Positions 25,674 through 37,962 of a DNA stretch of 58,500 nt are shown in pieces. Source of the DNA: Neocallimastix lanati (nom. inval.). Taxonomy: Eukaryota; Neocallimastigomycota; Neocallimastigomycetes; Neocallimastigales; Neocallimastigaceae. Positions within the stretch are counted from its first letter, which is position 1. Each line of letters starts with the position of its first letter. The notes below the pieces were generated by a model. That model was given only the letters and a program-made list of their open reading frames with translations. It was not told the origin of the DNA and ran no database searches. The stretch spans positions 719,001 to 777,500 of the forward strand of contig JACVTC010000088.1 in NCBI GenBank assembly GCA_016946835.1. Direction: 5' to 3'. A program made the translations under genes and the position numbers.

Positions 25674-28253
25674 TTAATCTTCAGAAGCTTTAACTTCTTC
25701 TGGAACATCATTGTATGAATCATCAACAATATGACCAGCAGCAATTTGCTTTTCTCTACCATCAACATTTAATTGTTTAAGTTGTTCAATCAATGCATGA
25801 CCATGATTGGCTGGCTTAGCAGTATCCTTTTCATTAACAGCTTCTTCCCAAGTGTCTTCAACTTGTTCATCTTCGAAAGATTCCTTAATTCTTGGAGAAC
25901 CTGGAGCACTTGGTGGACGTGGGATCTTTCTAGTTCTACGACCACGAATAGTTTCTTCACCTTCACTGTAAACACCAGCATCATGAACTTCTTCCTTATT
26001 ATCTTCATCATCAACTTCTTCGAATAAGGCAGCTTCTGGCCACTTTCTACGAATAGCAACCCATCTTGCCTTTTGGTATTCAATACCCATACGTTTCCAA
26101 TCTAATAAGTCACTAAGACGTTCAGTACGGTTACGTTGGTTAATACGTTGACGACGAGACTTTTGAGAGAAGTCAAACATAAAGTCAGTTAATTGTTGAA
26201 CAGATTCTTCAATACCACGCATACGTCTATCAACAATGTAAATACCATAGTCATTTGGATGAGTAATCATTTCTTCCATGAAACAACCGAAACCAGAAAG
26301 GTTAGTAGTAATAGATGGAACACCCATAACAGTACATTCAGCTGGAGTGTAACCCCATGGTTCATAGTAACTTGGGAAGACACCAAGGTGACAACCACGA
26401 ACGAATTCTTCATAATCCATACCAATTAATGGGTTATTCTTGTTAAGGAATTCTGGATGGAAGATAATCTTAACACGATCACTTGGAGAGTTGAATAATT
26501 GACAACGACGAATGTGGTTAAGAATTGGATCGTGACTATCATCAGCCATGTTGTGGGTAGTAATTGGTGGTAAGTTAGCTCTCTTTAAGGCATAAATTCT
26601 TCTCTTTAATACAATTTGTTCTTCATCAGAAAGAATGTGTTCCATATCTGGATATTGACCTCTGGCAGCAGCATCTAAGATACGCTTACCAATCATTTCT
26701 TGCATTTCACCAACAGTTTGTCTTAATTGTTTCATGACAGCTTGACCCTTTAAAGCATCAACAGAGAAGTTGTGAGTAGCAGCTGGCATAATAATGAAAG
26801 CAACAACAGTAACTGGAGAGTTGTAGTGCTTCAAACGACCATTAAGACGAGCTAATGATTCAATGTACATATCAACACCCTTGTTACGGTATTCATAACG
26901 ACCAGAAGTGAAGAAATATAAAGTATTATCTAAATCGAAATCAAAGTGACCATAGAAGTGACCACGAATAAATTCATTAATCTTTTCCTTATTTTGGGCG
27001 TGTAAATTTTGGAATTCATGAATAGCACTGAATTTAACAACATTTAAACCATTTGGTAAAACACCATCTGGCTTACGCTTTAATAACCATTCACTTTCAT
27101 AGGCAGTAATGTGAGAAACAGTAGTGAAGACATCAGCACAGTGAGCAGCACCACGTTCAATACAGTAACGGTGGTAAATTTGACGTTTACCAGCTTCGGC
27201 ATCAACATCAAAATACTTTAAGTTATTGTAGAAATCAACATCACCAGCACATAAGTAACGACCTAATAAGGTAGCGTGAGTAGTGAAAATAGTAGCAACT
27301 GGTAAATTACGCTTACGAATTAAAATTAAAGCTACACCAGCTAACCATTCGTGGAAGTGAGCAATAATTAATGGATGATCAGCAGCATGGTAGTTAGAAT
27401 AAATTGATGGACGTTGAGTAACTGGATGTATTAACTTGTAATTTGTTAAATCGTTTGCAGTTGGAGAAATTTGGAAATCAGATGGAACCTTGTGTGCCTT
27501 AGTATTTAAACGATGAGAGAATTCACCTAAGAACCAAGCAACTAAGTAACCGAAAACAATAGCTTCATTAGTTTCAAAATCATCTGGTGGTGATGGGACA
27601 CCAGCAACACACCATAAATCAGTCTTCCATTCATTCATACGGTTGTGAGCGGATGAAATATCGAAAAGTAAGACTGCTGGAGCACCTTCAATAAGCCAAC
27701 GACCATATAAGAAGTGAATACCACTATTCTTCATGGATTCTAAGGTCTCCTTTAATGGTTGAGAAGTTGGTTCAATTTCTTCAACTTCCATTGGAGCAGT
27801 TTTCCAGGATAATGGACCAATTAAACAGTAATGGTCACCATATTCACCAGCAGTAACTGGAGTCTTAGTCTTAATAACAGTGTAAATACCACCAACTATA
27901 GATTATTATTAAAATTTTCATTATATTATTTTTATTATAATTTATTTTGTTATTAATTAATAATTTTTTTTCATTTGTTTGTTTTTCATTCATTATAATT
28001 AATTTTTTTATTAAAAAATTCCATTTCATTGAATTTTTATAATAATTAATAATAATTTTTAAATAAGAATATTAATAAAAGAAATTTTATATTTAATTAA
28101 TAAAAAATACAATACATTTTTTGTTGTTATTATTATTATTAAAAATTAAATAATTTTATTTATATTAATTATTTAAATATTACCTTTGTTAGCAACTTCC
28201 CAAGCAACTTCAAAAAGAAGTGGCTTACTCATATCAACGTTTTCGTTCGCCAT
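25674..28253 (-). CDS. GSY: Glycogen [starch] synthase, animal/fungal GT3 type, 763 aa
   Basis: Two exons, 28184-28253 and 25674-27895, with a 288-bp phase-1 intron in the conserved [15 protein letters not shown] segment. The enzyme transfers glucose from UDP-glucose to growing glycogen. It carries the GT3 start ([20 protein letters not shown]), the catalytic E-x7-E in [14 protein letters not shown] (about residues 533-541), and the arginine cluster that binds glucose-6-phosphate (MRGIEE...[15 protein letters not shown], about 575-615). A C-terminal tail carries RPPSAPGSP, similar to the phosphorylation sites of yeast and muscle enzymes. It is somewhat longer than yeast Gsy2 (705 aa) because of an acidic tail. 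Codon use is far richer in C and G at third positions than in its neighbours, which suggests high expression. Confidence 0.96.
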
Positions 28254-31200
28254 TTTTTTATTTACTATTCATAATTTTAAATTATTTTAAACAAAATTTA
28301 TTATTAGTTTATCAATTAGTATTTATTTTATTATTGCTTATACATCATCTCTTAACTCAATAATATAATAACTTTCATATAAAATAAATAATAAATAAAT
28401 ACATACATATATAAATATTTTATTTTATTTGTTTAAAATGTATTAATAAATTATAGTAAATAAGAATATTTTTTTTTTTATTATTTTATCTTTTTTTAAT
28501 TATTATAAAAAAAGAATATAAATATATATTATATTAATTTTTAGGATTTATTTAATATTTATTTACAAAAAAGTTTTTTTCCAAAATAATAAAGAAAAGA
28601 AATAAATTCCTTTATTCTTTATTATAATAAAATTAATATATCTATATAAAAAGATTTAATTATATTTTAAGTGTAAAGTAATAAACAAACGAAGAAGAAA
28701 TTTTTGATTTCTTATATACTAAAAAAAATTATAAATTTTTTTTTTTAAAATACATAAAATATTGAATTTTATTAAATTTACCATTTTTGATACTAATTAA
28801 ATCTTATTTACTATTACTTTACTGATATTGTAATAAATGATTCAAAAGATTTCATTTATTAATTAATAAATTATTTATATATGTATAATATATATAATAA
28901 TTCTTTTTTTTTCTATTTATTTAATTTTATTTAATTATATTATTTATTTTCTTTTTTTTATTTTATTTTATTTTATTTTTTTTTATTTTATTTTATTTTA
29001 TTTTATTTTATTTTATTATTTATTTAATATTTAATATTATAATCTTATTCATTTTTTTAATTAACTTTATTTTTAATAATTATAAAAGTTTTAATTAATT
29101 AATATGTAGTAATTCTCAATTGTAATATATATTTATATTAAATTAAAATAATTAATAAATTAATAAATTGAAAAAAAGAAAAAAATGTATTTAAATCATA
29201 ATAGGAATTATTAAAAAAAAAAAAAAAAAAAAAGGTAAAAAAGAAAAAAAATAAAATGAATATGAAAAAAAATAAATAAAATTAAAATAAAATTAAACTT
29301 TGTATATTTTTAATTATTGAATAAAATAAACCAAAATGAATAATATATCATATATCATATATCATATAATATATATCATAAAATAAAAAAAAAAATTATA
29401 AAATTATAGAATAAAAAATTAAAAATAAATAATTAAAAAAAAATTAAAAAAAAAATTAAAAAACAATAATAAAAACAATAATATTGTTTTTAGTATTGAT
29501 GATATTTGAAAAAATAAATATACAAAATTTTATACATTGTATAAATTTATATTTATTAAATTATAATAGATTATACACTACTATTATTTAAATTATTTAA
29601 AATTAATATATATCGATAATTATTATTATTATTATTACTTAACTTTACTATTATAACTTAACTTCATTATTACCATTATAATAATAATTATTATTATTAC
29701 TTAACTTCATTTTTATTATTATTATTTCTCTAATATTAAAGAATTCTAACTATAATTTGAAAATAAACACAATAATAAATCATCTTAAATAAATATTTTT
29801 CTTCACTATATTTACATAAAATATACAAAAAATTTGTTAATTGAAAATTTTTTAAAGTTTATTCTATATATTAACTATTTTATAATTAAAATATAAAAAA
29901 GTAAAACTAGAAGTAATTAAACAAACATAAAAATAAATAAATAAAAAAATATTAAATATTAATGATTATAATAATAAATAACTTTTTTTATTTTGAATTT
30001 AATAAATAAAGTAATAAAGATTATATATTATTAGTATAACAATTATTTAATGGTTATATCTCTATAAGAATTTTATATTATTTCCTCTATATTGTATTAT
30101 TTGTTACTCTTATTAAATTTCAAGTTTTTTTTTTTTTTTTTTTTTTTGACTCCACACCAAATATCATTATTTATAATTAAAATATATAATACGGTTTTTT
30201 TTTTTTTTTAATTTTTTATTAATTTAAATAGATAATTAATAATATAATTAAATTTAATAAAATTGAAAAATTATATTGTTAATTGCTTTTAAAATAATTA
30301 ATTATTCCATCGATTTATTTACCTATTTATTATATAATAAATTATTTCAATAAAACAAAAAAAAAAAGTAATTATAATAAAATAATTATTAATTATTAAT
30401 AATTTTTATATTATTTATTATTATATTTAACTATAATTTAATTATAATTAAATATCATTTTCAATTAAAAAAAAAAAATAAATGGTAATTTACTAAAAGA
30501 AAAGAAAAGAAAAAAAAAAGTTCTATTATATCTTTAAAATTAACATTTATATTTATTTATTTATTTATAATTATTTAATAATAAATAGTAGCTATTTTAT
30601 TTTTAATTATTATTTAATTGTTAACTTCTAGCTATAAATTCTTGCTATCTCTTTATGATTTATTACTAATTTTTATAATCGACTATTTTGATTTATTTTT
30701 ATTGTTAACTTTTTATCTGTTATCATTGAAACAAATTTTTTAAAAAAAGTAAAACTTCATTAATGATTAAAATTTTAGAATTGTGATTAATTAATTTGTT
30801 AAAATTATTTTATTATTATTCCATTTTATTATTAATAAAAAAAAGTTTTTTTTCTTTTTTCTCCTTAATTTAAAACAAATGAAATAATAAAAATAAATAA
30901 ATATAAATATAAATACTATCAAAAGAAATAATAACATTAATAAATTAATAAGGAAAAGTAAAATAATGGACTATAATTTTATATAAATATATATATTAGA
31001 AATAATATAAATTTTAAGATATAATAAAATTTTAATTTTATTATATCTTTTTTTTTTTTTTTTTTTTTTGAATATATTATGTTTTTTAATTAATTCAATA
31101 TATATTATAGATATAATAATTTTTCTATTTTTCATTTTCTGTAATTTTACGGTTTTAATTGATATTAAAAAATAAAAAATAACAGCCAATAATAATACTT

Positions 31201-31984
31201 TATTAATTAATGATCCATATAAATCATAATATATTATAATTAATAAAATTTATATATATAAATTAGTTTAATACAATATATATTGATCAATAATTAATTT
31301 AAGTAAAGGTAAAATAGAGTATGACAATTAATGATAAGAGGAAAAGTTAAATATATAAAATATATATATATTTACTTCATAGCTCAAAGATAATAGTAAA
31401 AATAATTAATCATATCAATTAGTAATTAATTTAAAATTATATTTATTTAGTATTAATTAGCAATTAATAAATATATTAATAAAAATATACATAAAATACA
31501 AATAATGACATATTTATTAACATTACATATTTATATTAAATTTTTATTTACTTATCAATAATTATAAACATTTTATCTTTATAATATTACTTATAGTTAA
31601 CTATTTGTATTAGTATAAAAAAAAAGATTAATAATAAAATTATATATATAAAAAAAAATGTTAAAATGTTAACAATACATAAATTGCATTATATATTACT
31701 ATTACATTTATTATATTCTAGAGTCATTAGACTCAACTTTTTTTTTTATTCTTCTCTAATAATTATCACTGAAAGTAATTATTTAATTATTTTTTATAAA
31801 TATATAAAAACTTTAAAAATATCTGATTAATTTTAAAAATAATGATTACTAAAAAAGGAAATAATTATTTACATTTTCAATAATATTTTGAAATATGTAT
31901 TAGAATGTATTAGATCATTATATATACATAATTTGAAGAAATATAAATAACAACAAAAACAAAAAAAATAATATAATTATTAAA

Positions 31985-32046
<62 letters not shown>

Positions 32047-34190
32047 TCAAAATTTTGAATATTAATAAAATTAAAATAATATTGTATTGATAAATTAAAA
32101 ATATATATCATAAAATTGTAATACTTTTTAAATAATTAAAATATTCTAAAATGGTTTAAATTTACTACATATCTTTACTTTAAATACAGAAAATTTAAAG
32201 TTTTAAAAATTCAGATTAACACCTTTTAAAAATAAAAATAAAAATAATTCCAATGATTATTCCAATAATTATTAAAAAAAAATAGGATTAGATTTACATG
32301 TAATAGTAATAATACTCAATTATTCATTTATATAAATAAATAATGTTATGATTTTAAAAACGTTTTTTTTTTTTTTTTTTATATATGATAATAATTTAAT
32401 ATTTTTTATGTGGATAACTTGTATATAATTGAACAAATATTTAAAATTTATATTCAAATATTTATATGTGTGAACATTAGTTTAAAATATTATACAATAA
32501 TTAAAAAGTATATAAAAAGAACTGTAGTTCAAATTACAATATCACTCCATATATTAATATAAAATAAAAATAAAAATATAAAAAAAAAAAATAAGAAGAT
32601 AAAACTCTTTCAAATGATATTCAATATTTAAAAGTTTTATTAAACAACACATGATGTTATATAATATGTTAAAATAATTGATAAAGTATTATTATTTTTA
32701 TACATATATATAAAAAAATTTTATTTATAATAAATATTAATGAATGAAAAGAAAACTATATTTAACTCATGCCTCTTTAATATCTATTGAAGTAGTACTT
32801 TTTTTATATATATATATAAAAAAAGATAAAAGTTAATATTAACCTTTTATTATTAAAATTTAAAAAATTGCTTATTGAAAGTGAACTAGTAAAATAATTT
32901 GATTTAACAATTTATTATTTAATATTATATTTATTATTACAATTCCTAATATTGTAATGCATATTAATAAAATAAATAGTTATTAACACTTCCATTTATT
33001 ATAATTCTTTTACTAATGAATGCTATCTTTTTTTTCTCTCTAATTCTGTTTAAATTATTTATTTTTATTTTTTTTTAATAAATATAAAAAATATTATTAA
33101 TATTAATAAATAAACATTATAACAATAAATAATAAATTATAATAGTATAGTAAAAATTATTTAATATGAATTATTAAATTAATATAATTTATTAATTTAA
33201 GTATAAAAAAAAAAAATAAAAATAAATTTTAATTTTTTTTTTTTTTCCCTTCAAATGAACAATAATAGTAATGTTTAAAATTTTTTAATTTTTAATTTTT
33301 TAATTTTTAATTTTTCATGTAAACTTTTCGTTTCTAATTGATTTCAATTATGCATTAATATATAATAAATATTTATTCTCTTAATATATTTATTTATATT
33401 TCATTTAATATATTACGCTTTTCACAAAATTATTATCTATAATATTATATTTAAACTTTGTTAATTTTAATTAAAAATCTTTTATATTATTATTTTATCC
33501 TTATATAGTAATAATTAAAAAAAAGATGAAATTAATTAATCTTAAAAAGGATAAAGACAAAAAAATAAAAATAAAAAAAACATTTTTCTGTATTAATATT
33601 TCCTTAAACTCGAATATTATAATATTTTAATGTATTACAATAATACACAAATCTATTTAATTAATTTAATAGTTAAATATTTAAAAAAGTGATACTACAT
33701 TCAATTATTCACTATTACTTTGAAAAAATGAATATATTATTCCATTATTTAATAATATTTGGACAACCATCATCAGAAAAATTTTGATTATATATATTAT
33801 TTTTTATTTTTTAAATCAAACATTAATAATAATTTTATAATAATTTTATAATAATTTATAATTTTATTATAATTAAAATGAAATCATTTTAATTTTAAAT
33901 AATAAATAAATAAATAATAATAATTAATAATTAATAATAATAAATAGTAAACAATTTAACTAATATAATAATAGTAAATAATAATAAATAATAAAGTGTA
34001 AATAATAATAATAAAGTGTAAATAATTATAAATAATGATAAGTAAATATAAATATTATATATTATTTTTTTATTATTAATTAAAATGTTTAATTCTTTCG
34101 GATTCAATAATAATAATAAATAAGTAGATTCAATATAAATATTAAAATAATATTTTTAATTCGAAATATATATATTTGAAACTTTATATA
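28254..34190. other. AT desert, about 6 kb, no genes seen
   Basis: Upstream of glycogen synthase. The DNA is almost entirely A and T with homopolymers (for example 30125-30147, 31050-31069), TTTTA runs (28,960-29,015) and AAT repeats. All frames are short and of low complexity. I found no exon-like island, tRNA or transposon fragment. Part of it must hold the glycogen synthase promoter. Confidence 0.6.
31986..32046. repeat. (AAT)n microsatellite
   Basis: About 20 uninterrupted AAT units within the AT desert. Confidence 0.95.
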
Positions 34191-34462
34191 AATTATATGT
34201 AATTATATAATGTACTTTTTTTAATTTAGTTAAACATCATTATTATATTTTTTTATACAATTAATAATAATGATAGTAATAATAAAAATAGTATTAATAA
34301 TAACAAATAATAATAATAATAGTAATAATAGTAATAATAATAATAATAATAATTATATGTTATTATATAATGTATTTCTTTTTTTATTTCAGTTAAATAC
34401 TATTATTATATTTTTTATACAATACATAATAAATAATAGTAATAATAATAATAATAATAATA
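34191..34462. repeat. Diverged tandem duplication, period about 160 bp
   Basis: Two successive units begin AATTATATGT(A/T)ATTATATAATGTA at 34191 and 34351. Both run through T-run-AGTTAAA and ATTATTATATTTTTT-ATACAAT into an AATAGTAATAA tract. The second copy is shorter. The units differ by scattered substitutions and repeat length, so the duplication is not recent. Confidence 0.75.
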
Positions 34463-34562
34463 AATTCTATATCATAATTATTATTTTATTTTAATTTTTA
34501 AATTAGGAATGTTTAATAAATTTGAAATATTTAAATAAAATTTGATATTATGATAAATAAAA

Positions 34563-34689
34563 GAGCGTCGACGCCGAAATGGTATGGCATGGGAGCACTT
34601 TGTTGTATCCTGATACACCCGCTATAAAGTTTATCTGATATTAATTGTCTGTTGTGGCTGGGATGATATGATCAAGACTTACAAGGGAT

Positions 34690-34721
<32 letters not shown>
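34563..34721 (+). mobile_element. Short retro-insertion E with 13-bp target duplication
   Basis: About 130 bp plus 27 or so A. It begins with GAGCGTCGACGCCGAAATGG, which matches the LINE B 3' region at about 14945 on the other strand. It is flanked by ATGATAAATAAAA at 34550-34562 and 34722-34734, a perfect 13-bp duplication. The part before the poly(A) (AAGACTTACAAGGGATATTCT) resembles sequence within insertion G (AAGACTTCACAAGGGCATTAC on the plus strand at about 22954). It is a chimeric or subfamily-specific short element; no protein is encoded. Confidence 0.8.
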
Positions 34722-34722
<1 letters not shown>

Positions 34723-34734
34723 TGATAAATAAAA

Positions 34735-36308
34735 ATAAAATAATGAATTTAAAAAAAAATGACATTTATTAAATATGTGTAAAATATTTAAAACTAAAGA
34801 TTTTATTTTTATTATTGATTGTTTATATTTTGTTTCAATTATTCTTACTAAATTTATTACATATGTAAAAATTATAATAAAATTATAATACAAATAAAAC
34901 AACAATATTTATGTCTTGAAGTCTTGAAATATTAATAAAAGAAAACTTATTAAACACATTCATTATTTTTCATTAGCAATTAAATTATTCTATTTTTATA
35001 TTTTATATTCGAAAAAAAAATATTATATATATATATAAATAATATTTTTATATAAAAAATAAAAAAATAAAATTTTATCATTTATTTGTTTATTTTTGTG
35101 TTTATCTATTTATTGATGTATTTATTGTATTTATTTATTTATGTATTTATTATTAATTAAATAATTTTAAAAATAATAATAATAAATCTATATATATATA
35201 AATTTTATACTTAATAGATTCTATATATCTTATATAAATATATATATATAATTTTCCTTTATCTTTTATCTTTGCTGTATAATTTTTAAATATTAATTAG
35301 ATTAATATATTTCTGTTCACTATAAAAATTATATCTTTTTTTTTTTTTTTTTTTTATAAATATATATATATATTTAAATATAATTATTAATGCAAAATAT
35401 AAAAAATACAGAAATCTATATTACCACTATATATTTATCCATTTGATATAATTATAATTTAATAATTACTTATAATTGATTATAGTATCTTTAATAGTAA
35501 TATATAAATATTAACATTAATTATATATTATTTAGGTCTTTTTTTTTTTTTTTTTTACTTCTATACATAAATTATATTTTAATATATATTTTTCTTCAAA
35601 TTAATAATACTTAACTTTAATTAAATATTTATTTACAGTGTTTTATCTTTTAAGATATATATAAATTATGTAATTTACAATAATAATAATTGTATTAAAT
35701 AATAATTAATAAAAAAAGTTGCTGCTTATTTATTTTTTCTTTTTTAAGATTTTGAAATTTTTCATATATTAATTAATACTAGAAATGATTAGGTTATATT
35801 AATGTAATAAAAACTTTATATATAAAATTTTTGCATTAATGCTACAATTAATTTAATATTTAAAATTCTATGTTTAAGATTTTAAAATACATTTTTCCCT
35901 TCAAGTTGTAATGATTATTATAATATTATTTTATAATATCTATTTCAATTTTTAATATGTTAAGTTCTTTTTACATATCTTTTATATATGTTCATATTTT
36001 CTAGTTAATTTCTTATAATTATCGTACAAAATGAATATAAAAGATTCAAATATTTAATATTTTATCATTATAATCTCCTTATAAAAACTTCAATATATAT
36101 ATATATTTTAAAATACATTTATATATATTTTATATTTTACACTATTTCAATTATATATTTATATTAAAATGATAATGAAAATTATATGATGAATAAAACT
36201 ATTTACAATACAAAATTTTCTTTTTTTTTTTTTTTTTTTTTTTTTGTCTTTTCTATTATTATTATTATAATTATAAAATTTGTTAAATACTTTTAAAAAT
36301 ATTAAAAT

Positions 36309-36353
<45 letters not shown>

Positions 36354-36536
36354 CATTTTTATTATTAATTTTAACTATTATAATTTTTTATTTTTGTATT
36401 TTTCAAATTTTATAAAGGATGAAATTATATCTATCTTTAAAAGATAAATATATATATTTATATTTATAAATATATTTAAATATTTATAATATATGCCATT
36501 TATCAATTATTTAATAATAATTAAATGAATTTTTTT
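34735..36536. other. AT-rich gene-free spacer
   Basis: Contains poly(T) tracts (35338-35355, 35539-35556, 36221-36245, 36311-36353) and TA-rich DNA. No coding island or RNA gene was seen. Confidence 0.6.
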
Positions 36537-36549
36537 TTAAGAGATAATA

Positions 36550-36823
36550 GAGCTTCAACGCTGAAAATACAGTAAGATAGGCTAGCAGGGTCAATGTCTC
36601 TGAAGGAGAAGACCATAATTTCTTTCAGATAAGTCAATTCAAACCCTAATCCATAAGGAGGTGAAGTTTCGTTGGATGGGTAACTTTTTTCTGAATTTAT
36701 TTATACACTTTATTTTTGATGATGACTTTTTATTTCACGTTACTATTTCAATTATTATTATGTTCAAATTGGATAAATAATATTTATTTATTTATTTATT
36801 TATTTATTTATTTTATTAATTCT

Positions 36824-36878
<55 letters not shown>

Positions 36879-36948
36879 TATTAAAATTAAAAGTATTCAT
36901 GTATTTTATATTCGCAATAATTGCAGCTATAGAAAAAAAAAAAAAAAA
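36550..36948 (+). mobile_element. Retro-insertion F (LINE A 3' end) with target duplication
   Basis: About 400 bp, closely matching LINE A's 3' UTR (18431-18775 on the other strand). It runs from GAGCTTCAACGCTGAAAATA to the shared tail CGCAATAATTGCAGCTATAG plus poly(A). It contains an internal T-run of more than 40 at about 36826-36871 that is much shorter in LINE A. Flanks are TTAAGAGATAATA at 36537-36549 and 36949-36961, a 13-bp duplication. Like insertion E it starts at the GAGC-palindrome motif. Confidence 0.82.
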
Positions 36949-37062
36949 TTAAGAGATAATAATAATATTAAAAAAAAAAAAAAAAAAAAAATTAAGAGAT
37001 AATAATAATATTAAAAAAAAAAAAAAAAAAAAAAATTAAGAGATAATAATAATATTAATAAT
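36949..37062. repeat. Three tandem target-plus-poly(A) units beside insertion F
   Basis: TTAAGAGATAATAATAATATT occurs three times, starting at 36949, 36992 and 37036. Each of the first two copies is followed by about 20 A. The first 13 bases of each unit equal the target duplication of insertion F. Spacing is 43 and 44 bp. Confidence 0.9.
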
Positions 37063-37521
37063 ATTAATAAAAAAAAATAATAATTTTTTTTTCAATGAAT
37101 ATATATTTTCGTTTTGGCTTTTGGCTTTTGGTTTTATTTGCTATATATCATAAAAGCTTTTTCAACTCAAAAAAAAAGATTTATATATATATATATATTT
37201 AAATAAAATTTAATTTTTTTTTTTTTTTTTATTTAAATTTTTTTATATATTATAAACAAAGACACATTCATATATATATATATATATTTATTTTCTAGAA
37301 AAAAAAAAAAATTTTTTTTTTTTTTTTAATACTAAACCGTAAATATGTAATACCATGAATCTATAGGAATATATCATTATGATTAGGTAATATCAATCTA
37401 ATTCATAATGTTGTACCATAAAAATATAAGCTATATTAACTATTGTTTGATGATTATTTTTATTACTTATTTATTTATTTATTTGTTTTTTTATTTTATT
37501 TTATTTTATTTTATTTTATTT

Positions 37522-37583
<62 letters not shown>

Positions 37584-37962
37584 TTGTATATTTAAATATA
37601 TTTAAATAAGAAAAGTTTAAGATAAAAAAAAAAAAAAAAACAAGATAATATATATATATATTAAATTAAGTTTTGTATAGGAAATAAAAGTAAAATTGAA
37701 AAAATAAAATAAAATAAAATAAAATAAAATATTAATATAAATAAAAATATAAATATAAAAATTATATATATAAGAAAAAAAAAAAAAAAAAAAAAAAAAA
37801 AGAAAAAGAAAAATTATTAATAAATATATATATATAAATATATTATTATTATTATTATTATTTCCTTTATACATTATATATTTTAATTTTTTTTTTTTTT
37901 TATTATTATTTTATTATTTTTTTTTTATTTTATTTTTTAACCTTTTATATTATTTATATAAT
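37063..37962. other. Homopolymer-rich 3' flank of the Rxt3 gene
   Basis: Holds TTTTA repeats followed by more than 50 T (about 37495-37580), A-runs at 37626-37640 and 37775-37801, and TAAAA repeats (37705-37730). No gene was seen. Confidence 0.6.

Noticed and set aside
25773-26429. Alternative frames inside glycogen synthase
   Set aside because: Shadows of a very well conserved protein on the minus strand.
36159-36952. Poly-Lys and poly-Phe frames
   Set aside because: Homopolymer tracts; one overlaps insertion F.
36949-37062. Short regularly spaced repeats that could suggest a CRISPR-like array
   Set aside because: The spacers are only poly(A) and the organism is a eukaryote; the structure is better explained by retro-insertion or slippage.
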